A stretch of DNA of 64,000 bases from Berkiella_A sp963976875 (GCA_963976875.1 CAXBML010000014.1:8768-72767); one strand, 5' to 3'; positions 1 through 9,769 are shown, counted from the stretch's first letter. A program made the numbers and translations. Notes: generated by a model not told the origin, from the sequence alone.

Positions 1-24
1 CATTGAGATTAACTTATGTGTAAG

Positions 25-1602
25 TTACTTACTCTTCCGCTTTTTCTGCCATTTTTTTACTTTCTTTTTAAACGGCTGGGCGTGTTTCTTAACCAAGCCA
101 GGTAATGTGTTAGCAAAAGGAGCGCCTAGTACAGCTAGCATGGCCAGCAACAGTGGCCAAATACCAAATTTTACCCAAGGGGTTTGGCCGTTCATGGGAG
201 ATACAACGCCTCGCAAAATCGTCGTTTCGAATTGATTTGCCACTTCAGCACGTCCAGTTGGGGAGATAATGGCGGTTAGACCTGTATTGGTAGCACGTAA
301 TACATAGCGTCCTGTTTCAATGGCTCGCCATTGCGCTAGTTGTAAATGTTGGTCTGGGCCAATGGTACGCCCAAACCAAGTATCATTACTAACTGTAATG
401 ATGAAATCTGCATTTTTTACATTTTTTTGTACTGTCCTAGGAAAAGCTATTTCGTAACAGATAGCAGGTGCAAAGTTTAATCCATAGGCTGTTATGGTCG
501 TATCTGGGTTATCTTTTGCAATGAAGCTAGACATAGGTAAATCAAAAAAACCAATCAACCCGCGTAATAATTTTTCAAAGGGAACAAACTCACCAAAAGG
601 GACTAATTGTTCTTTGTAATATATGCCCTTGGCTTGGCCCAAGCCAATTAAAGCATTGTAATATGCTTCTTGGTTTTCAGCTTTGACAGGCACGCCTGCA
701 ATTAAAGCTGTTTTATTCTCTACAATCAGTCTATTGATTCTTTGAAAATAAGAGTCAGAGTAGGGTAGAGGCATAGGAATAGCCCCTTCAGGCCAGATAA
801 TAATACTACTATCTAATGCGTTTGAAGTCATCTCCTCGTATAAAGTCATGATGTCGACAACTTGTTTGGGATCCCAGCGCATTTGTTGAGGTACGTTTCC
901 TTGGATTAGAGCGACGGAGACCTCTAATGGGTCCGGTTTAACCCATTTATGCTGGTTGATCATGGCGCCAATAACCCAAATGCTTACAAATAGGGCGCCC
1001 AATCTATAGAGTTGCTTTTTGTTTTGTCGCTGTTGACTAAAATACAACATAAAGCCGTATATAGCCCCTGATGATACCATTAGTGCCCAACTAACCATCC
1101 AGACACTGCCAATGGGGGCGAAAGCGCGTAACGCAGCATTGCCTGTTTGTGTCGTGCCAATATATAGCCAAGGAAAGCCAGTAAGTAGGTGGCCGCGAAA
1201 TATTTCAAATAAAACCCAAATAATGGGAAGCCCAATTGTTGCACGCAAAAGAGGCATATCTTTGAACCATTTGTTGGTAAAGTACATCATCAGAGCGGGG
1301 AATAAAGCTAAAATAGCAACAAAAGACCCCGTGATAATATAGGCAAGGATTGTAGTTGTTTGCCCAAAGTGGAAGATGCTATGGAATACCCAATACACGC
1401 CAAATCCGAACAAACCCAATCCAAATAAAAAGCCTTTGTAAGCGGCATCTTTTGGTTTTTGCCCTTCTGTTGCCGCTAGCAGTAATAAAGGGGATAAGAA
1501 GGCTGCCCATATTTGATTGTAAGGGGCAAACCCTAAGCTTAATAGAGCCCCAGCAGCAATACTCACAAAAAAGAACTGATATTTTTTAAGCAATTTGATC
1601 AT
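25..1602 (-). CDS. lnt: Apolipoprotein N-acyltransferase Lnt
   Basis: Transfers the third acyl chain from phospholipid to the N-terminal cysteine of diacylated lipoproteins at the periplasmic face of the inner membrane. The 525 residues match the family length. The first ~220 residues hold several hydrophobic segments, followed by a nitrilase-like domain and a final hydrophobic segment near 480-500. The expected catalytic Glu (IIWPEGAIP), Lys (KEQLVPFGEFVPF) and Cys (ICYEIAFP) are all visible. It is the last gene of the minus-strand block miaB-ybeZ-ybeY-corC-lnt, 79 bases after corC, the usual gammaproteobacterial order. The very basic C-terminus (residues 505-525) is unremarkable. Very sure of the call. 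Confidence 0.97.
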   Translation of the reverse strand: MIKLLKKYQFFFVSIAAGALLSLGFAPYNQIWAAFLSPLLLLAATEGQKPKDAAYKGFLFGLGLFGFGVYWVFHSIFHFGQTTTILAYIITGSFVAILALFPALMMYFTNKWFKDMPLLRATIGLPIIWVLFEIFRGHLLTGFPWLYIGTTQTGNAALRAFAPIGSVWMVSWALMVSSGAIYGFMLYFSQQRQNKKQLYRLGALFVSIWVIGAMINQHKWVKPDPLEVSVALIQGNVPQQMRWDPKQVVDIMTLYEEMTSNALDSSIIIWPEGAIPMPLPYSDSYFQRINRLIVENKTALIAGVPVKAENQEAYYNALIGLGQAKGIYYKEQLVPFGEFVPFEKLLRGLIGFFDLPMSSFIAKDNPDTTITAYGLNFAPAICYEIAFPRTVQKNVKNADFIITVSNDTWFGRTIGPDQHLQLAQWRAIETGRYVLRATNTGLTAIISPTGRAEVANQFETTILRGVVSPMNGQTPWVKFGIWPLLLAMLAVLGAPFANTLPGLVKKHAQPFKKKVKKWQKKRKSK

Positions 1603-1681
1603 GCGTCGTTATCCATCACAAGAAGATCTTGGGTTAAATTATGTTACTGGATGAATTATCGCACTTAAACAGAAGAAGTGT

Positions 1682-2527
1682 CTAAACTTCCTCTGGTTGT
1701 GTGTAAGTCATTTTTAGTAATTGTACACGTCTTCGATTGGCTCTCAAAACAGAGAAAGGGATACCCTCAATCGATATGGTTTCTCCTCGTTTGGGTAAAT
1801 AACCAAATGCTTTAACAACTAAACCACCAATCGTATCGAATTCATTGTCAGGAAATTCTAAATTAAAGAATATATTGAAATCCTCAATAGGGGTTTGAGC
1901 TTTTATAGAGTAATTATCTTGTTTGTGTTTTTTGATAAAGGGATCTTTATCGAAGTCATGTTCATCTTCAATGTCCCCCACAATTTGCTCTAGTACATCT
2001 TCAATGGTTACCATACCATTTACGCCACCATACTCATCAACCACAATGGCAAGATGATGTCTGTTTTTTCTGAATTCATTCAGTAAAATATCTAGGCGTT
2101 TACTTTCTGGGATGAAAATAGCAGGACGGATGATATCTTTAATAGAGAACTTATCGAAACTTTCTTGTTGGTATTGCAATAAATCTTTTGCGAGTAATAT
2201 ACCGATTACTTCGTCTGTACTTTCCCCTATGACGGGAAAGCGAGAGTGGGCTGATTTGATGACAATGGGTAAGATTTCTTCCAAAGTAGCATCTTTATCA
2301 ATCGTCACGATTGCTGAGCGTGGCAGCATAATTTCTTCAACTCGCACCTCAGAAACCCGTAAAACGCCTTCTATCATTCTTAGAGCATCTGCATCGAGTA
2401 ATGCGCGTTGTTGAGCATCACGCAGAAGCTCGATTAGTTGGTCTAGGTCTTTTGGTTCGCCTAGTATTGCCTGGCTGATTCGATCTATCCACGTTCGGTT
2501 GGCAGATGACACACTATCATCACTCAT
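1682..2527 (-). CDS. corC: CorC/YbeX CBS-domain protein
   Basis: Cytoplasmic CBS-pair protein linked in enterobacteria to Mg/Co efflux and ribosome-related functions; the exact role is unsettled. Residues about 65-185 form two CBS motifs (EEIMLPRSAI; YGGVNGMVTIEDVLEQIVGDI) and 195-275 the CorC/HlyC C-terminal domain. There is no N-terminal DUF21 membrane domain, as expected for the short YbeX type (281 residues). The ATG overlaps the end of ybeY by 8 bases, so translation is probably coupled. It lies between ybeY and lnt as in E. coli. Confidence 0.95.
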   Translation of the reverse strand: MSDDSVSSANRTWIDRISQAILGEPKDLDQLIELLRDAQQRALLDADALRMIEGVLRVSEVRVEEIMLPRSAIVTIDKDATLEEILPIVIKSAHSRFPVIGESTDEVIGILLAKDLLQYQQESFDKFSIKDIIRPAIFIPESKRLDILLNEFRKNRHHLAIVVDEYGGVNGMVTIEDVLEQIVGDIEDEHDFDKDPFIKKHKQDNYSIKAQTPIEDFNIFFNLEFPDNEFDTIGGLVVKAFGYLPKRGETISIEGIPFSVLRANRRRVQLLKMTYTQPEEV

Positions 2528-2972
2528 TCATAACTCCATAAGGATTGGTAAAGCCTAAAGTTTCAAGGATATTAATTTCTAAATTTTCCATTAGCTGGGC
2601 GTCATTGGGATCTTCGTGATCGTAACCTAATAAATGTAAAGTGCCATGAACAATCATATGTGCCCAGTGAGATTCGAGAGTTTTATTTTGCTCTAGTGCT
2701 TCTTGTTGAATAACGTGGGGACATAAAACTAAATCACCTAACAATGTAATCGGTAGTCCCTCTGGTAAATGGCTAGGGAATGATAATACATTAGTGGGTT
2801 TGTCTTTTTTGCGGTATTGTAGATTGATAGCTTGCATTTCGGCTAAGCCAACAATTTTAATACTGATTTCAACTTCATTGTATTGGTATAAAACATGGGT
2901 TAGCCAGTGCTGAATTTTAGCCTGATCGGGGATATCAAAATCTGGGTTATGGATATCGACATGGATACTCAT
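2520..2972 (-). CDS. ybeY: Endoribonuclease YbeY (rRNA maturation)
   Basis: Zinc-dependent endoribonuclease that takes part in 16S rRNA 3' end maturation and ribosome quality control. The 150 residues carry the family signature HGTLHLLGYDHED, whose three histidines bind the metal, near residues 110-122. The start ATG overlaps the stop of ybeZ (ATGA) and the end overlaps corC, so the three genes form one tightly packed operon. Confidence 0.96.
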   Translation of the reverse strand: MSIHVDIHNPDFDIPDQAKIQHWLTHVLYQYNEVEISIKIVGLAEMQAINLQYRKKDKPTNVLSFPSHLPEGLPITLLGDLVLCPHVIQQEALEQNKTLESHWAHMIVHGTLHLLGYDHEDPNDAQLMENLEINILETLGFTNPYGVMNE

Positions 2973-4036
2973 TTTTTATCCTTAGGTGCGCCTTTATTTT
3001 CAAATGCGTGGTAGGCTTCGATGATTTTTTGTACTAATGGGTGTCGGACAACATCTGTTGAATTGAATAAGGTAAAGCTAATACCTTCTGTGCCTTTGAG
3101 CACATCAATAATATGCCTTAAACCTGACGTATGACCACGAGGGAGGTCCACTTGAGTAATATCTCCGGTAATGACTGCTGTTGAGCCAAATCCAATACGA
3201 GTCAGAAACATTTTCATTTGTTCTGGCGTGGTATTTTGGCTTTCATCTAATATAATAAAAGAGTCATTGAGTGTGCGGCCACGCATATAGGCGAGAGAAG
3301 CGATTTCAATAATATTTTTTTCTATTAATTTAACAGTGTGTTCAGGGCCTAACATTTCATAAAGGGCATCGTACAAAGGGCGTAAATAAGGATCGATCTT
3401 CTGTGCCAAATCACCAGGTAAAAATCCTAGTTTTTCACCGGCTTCTACTGCTGGACGTACTAGTATAATTCTTTTGACATTATCTTCCTTTAGGGCTTGC
3501 ACGGCACAAGCAACGGCCAAATATGTCTTTCCAGTGCCTGCAGGGCCAATACCAAAATTAATATCGTGTTTGTATATATTCTGCAAATATTGTTTTTGGT
3601 TCGGGCTGCGGGGTGTCAATGTACCTGATTTTGTTTTAAAGCAAAAATAGTTATCTGATTCATTCTCAGAATGATGAGACGGCTCGGTCCTGTTATGTTC
3701 TTTATTAGTAAATTGGTTTTTGTCTGTCGTCAAGTGCTTTTGACAAGCTTGTAATGATAAGTGTACTTGATGTGGGCTGAGTTCTTCGTCAGATTTCGTT
3801 TTTTCAAATAGTTCTTGGATAAGTTGGACGGATATTTTAACCGCTTGTTGTTCTCCTAAGACTTGAAAATTATGGCCGCGGTTATTAATTTCAACGCCCA
3901 TACGTTTTTCAATTTGTCTGAGATGTTCATCAAAACGACCACACAGACTCATTAAACGTCTGTTATCGTTTGGTTGGAGAGAAATATCACTGGATGTAAT
4001 TTTAGTGTTCAATGGTTGTATGAATGTCTTCGCCAC
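2969..4036 (-). CDS. ybeZ: PhoH-like ATPase YbeZ
   Basis: Cytoplasmic PhoH-family P-loop ATPase, thought to work with YbeY in RNA metabolism. Walker A is GPAGTGKTYLAVA and Walker B is FIILDESQNTTPEQ; an N-terminal extension of about 130 residues resembles the family's KH-like region. I chose the GTG at 4036 (protein starts VAKTF) because AAAGG sits 7 bases before it. The open frame goes on to a TTG at 4075 that has no ribosome-binding site. The stop overlaps the ybeY ATG. Confidence 0.93.
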   Translation of the reverse strand: MAKTFIQPLNTKITSSDISLQPNDNRRLMSLCGRFDEHLRQIEKRMGVEINNRGHNFQVLGEQQAVKISVQLIQELFEKTKSDEELSPHQVHLSLQACQKHLTTDKNQFTNKEHNRTEPSHHSENESDNYFCFKTKSGTLTPRSPNQKQYLQNIYKHDINFGIGPAGTGKTYLAVACAVQALKEDNVKRIILVRPAVEAGEKLGFLPGDLAQKIDPYLRPLYDALYEMLGPEHTVKLIEKNIIEIASLAYMRGRTLNDSFIILDESQNTTPEQMKMFLTRIGFGSTAVITGDITQVDLPRGHTSGLRHIIDVLKGTEGISFTLFNSTDVVRHPLVQKIIEAYHAFENKGAPKDKK

Positions 4037-4148
4037 AAAAATACCTTTATATAAGCATATACCCTTTCGGAGCAAACGGGAAAGGGTTATTTATCTAGCT
4101 TTGTTGTTAGTCCTTTAAAATCTCTTAAGAGTGAGTAAAATCAATGCA

Positions 4149-5513
4149 TTAAGCATGGCAGTGTTCTTTTACTTCACCTCTAAGAGAGTTGGTTAAAGCC
4201 TCAGTAATGTGTATGTCCACAAATTGACCTATTAGGTTTGCCCCTTGCTTTAGCGGCTTAAAGTTCACCACTCTGTTATTTTCAGTACGCCCTGATAAAG
4301 CCATGGGGTCTTTTTTTGAAGGGCCTGTGACTAAGATGCGCTGTGTTGTGCCTACCATATCGTGGCTGATTTGGGCGGCTTGTTGGTGAATTCTTGTTTG
4401 TAAGATTTGTAATCTTTGTTTTTTTATCTCATCGGGCACAGGATTAGGTAAGGTAGCCGCTGGGGTACCGGGTCTTGCGCTAAAGATAAAGCTGTATGAG
4501 TGATCCATGCCGATTTGTTCGACTAAATCTACGGTGGCTTTAAAGTCTTCGTCTGTTTCACCAGGATAGCCAACGATAAAGTCGGATGATATTGTAATAT
4601 CGGGTCTCACCTTGCGTAGTTTTCTCATTTTAGATTTAAATTCTAAGGTGGTGTGTCCTCTACCCATTAAAGCTAGGATTCTATCACTTCCGCTTTGTAC
4701 CGGTAGGTGTAAATGATTGACTAATTCAGGTACATCTCTGTAGGCCTCAATTAAGCTATCAGAGAATTCGTTAGGATGAGATGTCGTGAAACGAATACGT
4801 TCTACTCCCTCAATATGGGCAACGTAGCGAATCAATAGTGCCAAATCTGCTATGTGGCCATCATGCATTTTGCCTTCATAGGCATTGACGTTCTGACCTA
4901 GTAGTGTAATTTCGCGCACACCTTGTTCTGCCAATATTGCGATTTCACTAATCACATCATCAAAGGGGCGGTTAATTTCTTCGCCGCGCGTGTAAGGCAC
5001 GATGCAATAAGTGCAATACTTACTGCAACCTTCTTGAATAGAGACAAAAGCGGTTGGGCCGTCTGATTTTGGATCAGGTAATCTGTCGAATTTTTCAATT
5101 TCAGGAAAACTGACATCGATAGCAGGCTTGCCGTTTCGTTGCACTTGATTAATGAGCGTAGGCAAACGATGTAATGTTTGGGGACCAAAGATGACATCAA
5201 CATAAGGTGCTCGTTGTCTGATGGCTTTGCCTTCTTGGCTAGCCACGCATCCTCCTACACCGATAATTAATTCGGGGCGAATATTTTTTAGAGCACGCCA
5301 TTGTCCGAGACGGGAAAAAACTTTTTCTTGTGCCTTTTCTCGGATAGAGCAGGTATTCATCAGTAATACATCGGCATCATCTGGTTTGTTGACCAACTGT
5401 AGATTATGGGTCGCATTGAGTAGCTCAGAGATACGTTTTGAGTCGTACTCATTCATTTGGCAGCCCCAAGTCTCGATATATAAGCTTTTAGCAGGTTCGG
5501 CGGCGACAGTAAT
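4149..5513 (-). CDS. miaB: tRNA methylthiotransferase MiaB, probable ATT start
   Basis: Radical-SAM enzyme that adds the methylthio group at C2 of i6A37 in tRNA. The UPF0004 N-terminal domain, the radical-SAM cluster motif CSKYCTYC (about residue 165) and a C-terminal TRAM domain are present. The first in-frame ATG (5456) falls after the motif ETWGCQMNEYDS, so it would drop the first cysteine of the N-terminal iron-sulfur cluster. The frame is open upstream for 24 codons to a TAA and contains no ATG, GTG or TTG. The best candidate is ATT at 5513-5511, with AAGGA eight bases upstream. That start gives about 455 residues, close to the family length. The alternative is a sequence error that hides a normal start. 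Confidence 0.9.
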   Translation of the reverse strand: MTVAAEPAKSLYIETWGCQMNEYDSKRISELLNATHNLQLVNKPDDADVLLMNTCSIREKAQEKVFSRLGQWRALKNIRPELIIGVGGCVASQEGKAIRQRAPYVDVIFGPQTLHRLPTLINQVQRNGKPAIDVSFPEIEKFDRLPDPKSDGPTAFVSIQEGCSKYCTYCIVPYTRGEEINRPFDDVISEIAILAEQGVREITLLGQNVNAYEGKMHDGHIADLALLIRYVAHIEGVERIRFTTSHPNEFSDSLIEAYRDVPELVNHLHLPVQSGSDRILALMGRGHTTLEFKSKMRKLRKVRPDITISSDFIVGYPGETDEDFKATVDLVEQIGMDHSYSFIFSARPGTPAATLPNPVPDEIKKQRLQILQTRIHQQAAQISHDMVGTTQRILVTGPSKKDPMALSGRTENNRVVNFKPLKQGANLIGQFVDIHITEALTNSLRGEVKEHCHA

Positions 5514-5552
5514 GACTGTATTCCTTATGTGAATTTAATATATTTCTAATGA

Positions 5553-5577
5553 CCGCAAATTCTAACGACTTTTGCGG
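5553..5577. promoter_or_regulatory. Inverted repeat upstream of miaB
   Basis: CCGCAAA (5553-5559) and TTTGCGG (5571-5577) form a perfect 7-bp inverted repeat with an 11-base loop. It lies about 40 bases before the proposed miaB start in the gap between miaB (minus) and the PPM gene (plus). It could be an operator or an RNA hairpin; the sequence alone does not decide. Confidence 0.35.
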
Positions 5578-5772
5578 CAATAGGCTATATATAGTGCGAT
5601 CTTATGAAAGTTGAATTACTGAACTGTGATGGTAAATTAGCGTGTAATTGCAGCTCAGTATTAATGTAGACAGAATGTTTGGTTTCAGGGATAGAAAATT
5701 AGAGAATTTAAGCATTTTGTAGTAAGTTTGATATATTAAGTTGATGTCATAAATATAGGGGTAGATACTCGG

Positions 5773-7449
5773 ATGATAAGTTCACCAGGATATGGAAAAG
5801 TGGTTTCTGTACGTTTTAATAAAAAAGATACAGAGAGAGATACTAGACGCTTTTTAAGTGAAAGGTTTAGAGTATTTTTTCCAGATCATAATCAGTGTAC
5901 CTTGCTAGGTAGTACAAGCCTATATATGACCAATGAAAAGCATAGCTTGTATTTAAAAGAAAAGTTAAATAAACAACGTTCTGGTAATCATCTTGTTTGT
6001 GATAGTTTTCGTTTTTCACCCGCTTTATTTTCTGATGGCTATCAATGTCTGACTCAAAGAACAGCCGTTGCCGATGGTTTAGGTTATGAAGAAAAGGATC
6101 CTGTGTTTAACAGAAGTGTTGCAACAGTTTCCAATGAACTTTCGAGGCTATGGGTTGAAAATAGTATACCTCTTAGTTCTAATAAAGAAGAAAGAAGAAA
6201 ATCCTTAATCGATTCTGCAGCAGAAGTTAACAGAAGTCTTCCTACTGAGTACTCGCAACATTCTCCGACCTGTTCGCTGGCGAGTGGCGCCCTAGAATAC
6301 AAGGATGGAAAATGGGTAGGTCAGTTTGCAAATATTGGTGATGGTATGATTGTTATCATTGATGGCCACTCTTTGAATGTGAAAGAAATTATTCCTGCTG
6401 CTGTCAGGCACAGAACTCGTGGAAATTATAGCCCTAACGGGGTCCAAGAGCTCTTAGGCCAGTGGAAAGAAGAGGTTCAAATTCAAGAATTGAATATCCC
6501 AATGCAAGAAGGTGACGTTGTAGTTTATATGACCGATGGTGTCTATTCTGGGTTTCCATTGGAAACGACATTGAGCGATAAGACGGAAGAATCTTGGGGA
6601 GAGAGCCATGCTATTTTTCGTTATACAACAATTGTTAAAGACTCTATTGAAAAAACGATAGCCCCTCTAATGTCAAAAGAATCAGTTACTGCTTTTGACA
6701 TTGCAAACACTATACTTGAGCAACAAACAGAACATTATTTGAGAGAGTATAATGAAACACGTACTTTATTAAAAACAATTCAGGCAGATGTTAAAAGAGA
6801 TTCAGCTATTTCATTATTGACTTTAGAAGATTATTTGAAATTACTTGAGAATAAAGATTTAAAATTTAAAAGATCGTTAGAGGAATATCTAGCCAGTGCA
6901 GGCAAGCATGATGGGGTAGAATTTCATATTAAAATGGCACAAGTTTGTGACTTGCAACGAATTCTTGAGACCCAAGAATATGGTGACTGCACAACTATCA
7001 GCGTTATTCAAGTACCTTGCTATGAAGAGGAACTTATTAGGGAATATTTAAGAACAAAAAATTCTGAAATTTTAGAGGTGATTGCTAAAACAATTACACT
7101 AGAACAAGGAATGGCTTACATAGATAAGTTGTTTCGTAATTATTATAGCCCAATCAGTTTTGATTCAGAAGGTGTTATATTAAAAAAATTGAAAATTTCT
7201 AGACAATTCTCTCTTGCTGATTTAGAGCAACTAAAATGTGATTTTCACAAAGTATTAATGCATAAGCTTGAAGAAAAAATGACATCTTTATCTCTTTTGC
7301 ATGAATTACCCAAGGAGGAGGATTCTTTGGCTGGGAGTAGTACTGTTGTGCCATTAATGGCTGTCAGGGGCCGCAAAACAGATAAGGACAATTCTGCTGG
7401 TACTAGTCATGGTGGAAAAAAAGAAACGAAGCCTACTAATATAAAGTAG
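5773..7449 (+). CDS. PPM/PP2C-type phosphatase-domain protein, candidate effector
   Basis: The first ~420 residues look like a divergent metal-dependent Ser/Thr phosphatase of the PPM family. The aspartates expected to bind metal are visible in short motifs: D101 (AVADGLGY), D190 (NIGDGM), D255 (YMTDGVYSGF) and D405 (YGDCTTISVI). The insert between residues 270 and 395 is long and the ~150-residue C-terminal extension is unrecognised and ends in a very polar, Lys-rich tail. PPM phosphatases with such extensions occur in intracellular bacteria as secreted proteins, so a host-directed role is possible, but this is inference. No signal peptide is seen. It stands alone, divergent from miaB. Confidence 0.7.
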   Translation: MISSPGYGKVVSVRFNKKDTERDTRRFLSERFRVFFPDHNQCTLLGSTSLYMTNEKHSLYLKEKLNKQRSGNHLVCDSFRFSPALFSDGYQCLTQRTAVADGLGYEEKDPVFNRSVATVSNELSRLWVENSIPLSSNKEERRKSLIDSAAEVNRSLPTEYSQHSPTCSLASGALEYKDGKWVGQFANIGDGMIVIIDGHSLNVKEIIPAAVRHRTRGNYSPNGVQELLGQWKEEVQIQELNIPMQEGDVVVYMTDGVYSGFPLETTLSDKTEESWGESHAIFRYTTIVKDSIEKTIAPLMSKESVTAFDIANTILEQQTEHYLREYNETRTLLKTIQADVKRDSAISLLTLEDYLKLLENKDLKFKRSLEEYLASAGKHDGVEFHIKMAQVCDLQRILETQEYGDCTTISVIQVPCYEEELIREYLRTKNSEILEVIAKTITLEQGMAYIDKLFRNYYSPISFDSEGVILKKLKISRQFSLADLEQLKCDFHKVLMHKLEEKMTSLSLLHELPKEEDSLAGSSTVVPLMAVRGRKTDKDNSAGTSHGGKKETKPTNIK

Positions 7450-7733
7450 TAATTATTTTTATCAAAAACATAAAATTTTGAAAGAACAGATATTCTGAGT
7501 TGGACTTCTATGTCCTCTTTTGTGCTTAGATATTGATAGTCTTGCATTTTAACTTAAGAAATACTCATATTTTATGGAGGCAATAATTCTAGTTGGCTCC
7601 AAAATTTCCAATGAAAGAACCATCTAATTAAATCCATTTTTTCTTCAGTGTATATCCCTATTAACTTTCTTAAAGACTAGCCGAAAATATGATATGGTAA
7701 AAAATAAGTCAGTTAAATGCCGGGGAGGGTGTA

Positions 7734-9314
7734 ATGGCACCCAAAATAGCTAAAAAAGCCCAAAAAGTTATGGAGGGTTTCCCACCCTCCGAAAATTGGC
7801 GTTTGTTTATTGATGGGTACAGACAAGCTGAAGGCAAATGGGCATTTGATAGTGGCGCTGGTGCTGAAAAAGGATTTTATAGTGCGATGCAAGGCTCATG
7901 GGACCGAATGATGGATACTTTGGGTGAGCCCTTGTCGACTAAAGAAGTGCTTAAAATTCATGATTATTGCGTAGGACGGGGTGAAGGGCAACAAGAAGTT
8001 GAGGGTGTAGTCATAGATAGCGATTACAGGCGTAGTAAAGCTGATTTTGGATTAGCCAGCATTAATCAAGAGCCTGATTTGGGAAATGTTACGAAAGAGG
8101 GGGCTAAGGAATTTATACAAGCCTTAATGAGCGACTCTCCTCCTCCTGTGGCGATGGCCTATAGTGATCCTGAGAAAGGTCTGATTGACTTTGTGCCAGA
8201 TAAAAATCGGTCTTTGGATGAAAATGCTGATGATTTTATGCAGGCTCTTGAAAGTAGTGTAGGGGCTGGTGCGAGATTGATTGCGAATGGCGACGCAAAG
8301 GAATATACCAAAGCATATATTAAAGAATACAACAAAGAAATAAAGCATGCTCAAACAGATGATGAGAAAATGCTAGCTATTGCAAAATGTGTTGCCAGTA
8401 TCGAGCGGCTACATCCTTTTCATGATGGCAATTGTCGTACAATGGTTATATTGACCAATAAATTATTATTACAAAATAATCTTTCTCCAACGATACTTAA
8501 AAATCCAAATCAAATTGATATGTTTTCAACTGGAGAGCTTGTCGATGAGATAAAAAAAGGGCAAAAAGTATTTCAGAGTTATAAAATTGATGGCGCCCAA
8601 AATTCACTTGAATCTTTGAATGCAACATCGGTTAATGACAATATATCGGTCAATAAAGCGATAGTGAAAAATATTAGTGTAGAACCATTGCAGGCAATGG
8701 CACAACTAGGGAAGCTTTATGCCGATGTAAAAAAAGGCAAGGTTCATTTACAACACCAGGCTGTTCAACATAGTACTGGGAAGACTTTTGGCTCAATGTT
8801 TCATCTTCACAAGAAACAACAGACTAATAGTTCTACAGGAGTAATGAAGACGGAAAATATTGTGTTGGCTGAAATTCAAGGACTGTATCAATCAAATATA
8901 GATAAATTAACGGATATGATTAACAGTTCTCATACTGTCGTCGATGACTTAAAGGATCAAAAAGCAAGTGCTCAAGACAAAGTTGATTCTGCTATAGAAT
9001 TCGTAAATGCAGAGCAAGACCATGCTCAAAAAAAAATATTAACGGAGGCAGTTTACGAAGCTCAGGGGGATGTGGAAGAGATTGGCCGTGATTTAGACCG
9101 TGCTGAAAAAGCAGAGCAGTGGTTTGTGGATAGACTCGAAGAAATACAGGTTGAGCACAAAGAACTATTAACAGAGCATACAAGTGGTAAAAAACAAAAT
9201 ACTTTAACTCAGGATATTGATATTGCCAGCAAACTGGCTAGTAGGGGGGTTAAACAGCCAGAACAAGAACAAGAACAAGAACAAGAAAGGGGTCCTTCAT
9301 TCGGTCCTTCATAA
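7734..9314 (+). CDS. Fic-domain protein, candidate effector
   Basis: Fic enzymes usually transfer AMP or another nucleotide-derived group to Ser, Thr or Tyr of a target protein. The signature is seen at residues 227-236 as HPFHDGNCRT; the consensus is HPFxxGNGRT, so the catalytic His is kept but the second Gly of the loop is Cys. The Fic fold spans about residues 120-300. The rest (300-526) is helical and probably coiled-coil, ending in a run of five Gln-Glu pairs and a repeated GPS motif. No inhibitory helix motif was recognised. A strong ribosome-binding site (GGGGAGG) lies six bases before the ATG. A decayed copy of part of this gene follows the stop codon directly. Confidence 0.82.
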   Translation: MAPKIAKKAQKVMEGFPPSENWRLFIDGYRQAEGKWAFDSGAGAEKGFYSAMQGSWDRMMDTLGEPLSTKEVLKIHDYCVGRGEGQQEVEGVVIDSDYRRSKADFGLASINQEPDLGNVTKEGAKEFIQALMSDSPPPVAMAYSDPEKGLIDFVPDKNRSLDENADDFMQALESSVGAGARLIANGDAKEYTKAYIKEYNKEIKHAQTDDEKMLAIAKCVASIERLHPFHDGNCRTMVILTNKLLLQNNLSPTILKNPNQIDMFSTGELVDEIKKGQKVFQSYKIDGAQNSLESLNATSVNDNISVNKAIVKNISVEPLQAMAQLGKLYADVKKGKVHLQHQAVQHSTGKTFGSMFHLHKKQQTNSSTGVMKTENIVLAEIQGLYQSNIDKLTDMINSSHTVVDDLKDQKASAQDKVDSAIEFVNAEQDHAQKKILTEAVYEAQGDVEEIGRDLDRAEKAEQWFVDRLEEIQVEHKELLTEHTSGKKQNTLTQDIDIASKLASRGVKQPEQEQEQEQERGPSFGPS

Positions 9315-9385
9315 AGTATTCCAGAGTTGCAAAATTGATGGTGCCCAAAATTTACTTGAACCTTTGAACACAACATTGCTTAATA
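9314..9385 (+). pseudogene. Decayed duplicate of an internal fic segment
   Basis: The 72 bases that start at the fic stop codon match the interior of the fic gene at 8568-8640 (AAAGTATT.CAGAGTT, then GATGG.GCCCAAAATT, then TTTGAA..CAACAT) with scattered substitutions. In fic this stretch encodes KVFQSYKIDGAQNSLESLN. The match stops where the MFS remnant begins. It is a fragment left by duplication or recombination and has no function of its own that I can see. Confidence 0.7.
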
Positions 9386-9387
9386 TT

Positions 9388-9765
9388 TACTAGCATACCT
9401 ACCGCACCCAATGTTAGTGGTGCAGCGTCCCTGAAGGATTGCAAAAATCCAGACAAGAAACTGATCACAGCCCAAGAGACGGGAAAGATAGAGAACATGA
9501 TACCCATGATCCAGTCTGGTTTGGTCACATCGACTTGTTCCGATGATAATGTAGTGCTCGATGGGTATACAATTTTTATAACGATGAACATCATTGCAAC
9601 CCAAGTAACCACTTGATTATGAGATACTTCCCAAAAATGCAGCCTATAAACATAGATAAGGGGAATACACATAAAGCGAGGCTGTAAAAAAAAGTTTCTG
9701 ATATTCTTAGATGCGTCTATAAGCAAGATACCATTTGCATCGATAAAAATGGGATTTAAAATAAA
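9388..9765 (-). pseudogene. MFS transporter remnant with internal deletion
   Basis: This matches two separated parts of the intact MFS gene at 11942-13186. 9388-9631 corresponds to the C-terminal part (about 12007-12250) and 9633-9765 to the N-terminal part (about 12966-13105). Roughly 715 bases in between are missing. Both ends are cut off. The reading frame happens to stay open for 175 codons, but the product would lack most transmembrane helices. Substitutions are spread over the copy, so it is not a very recent duplicate. Confidence 0.85.
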
Positions 9766-9769
9766 GGGG

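Noticed and set aside
9270..9295. Gln-Glu hexamer repeat as a CRISPR or phase-variable tract
   Set aside because: Only five units of six bases inside the fic 3' end; a change in units keeps the frame, so it would alter only tail length.
9380..9604. Second minus-strand frame inside the MFS remnant
   Set aside because: It is another frame of the same decayed sequence; homology is to the MFS protein in the frame listed.
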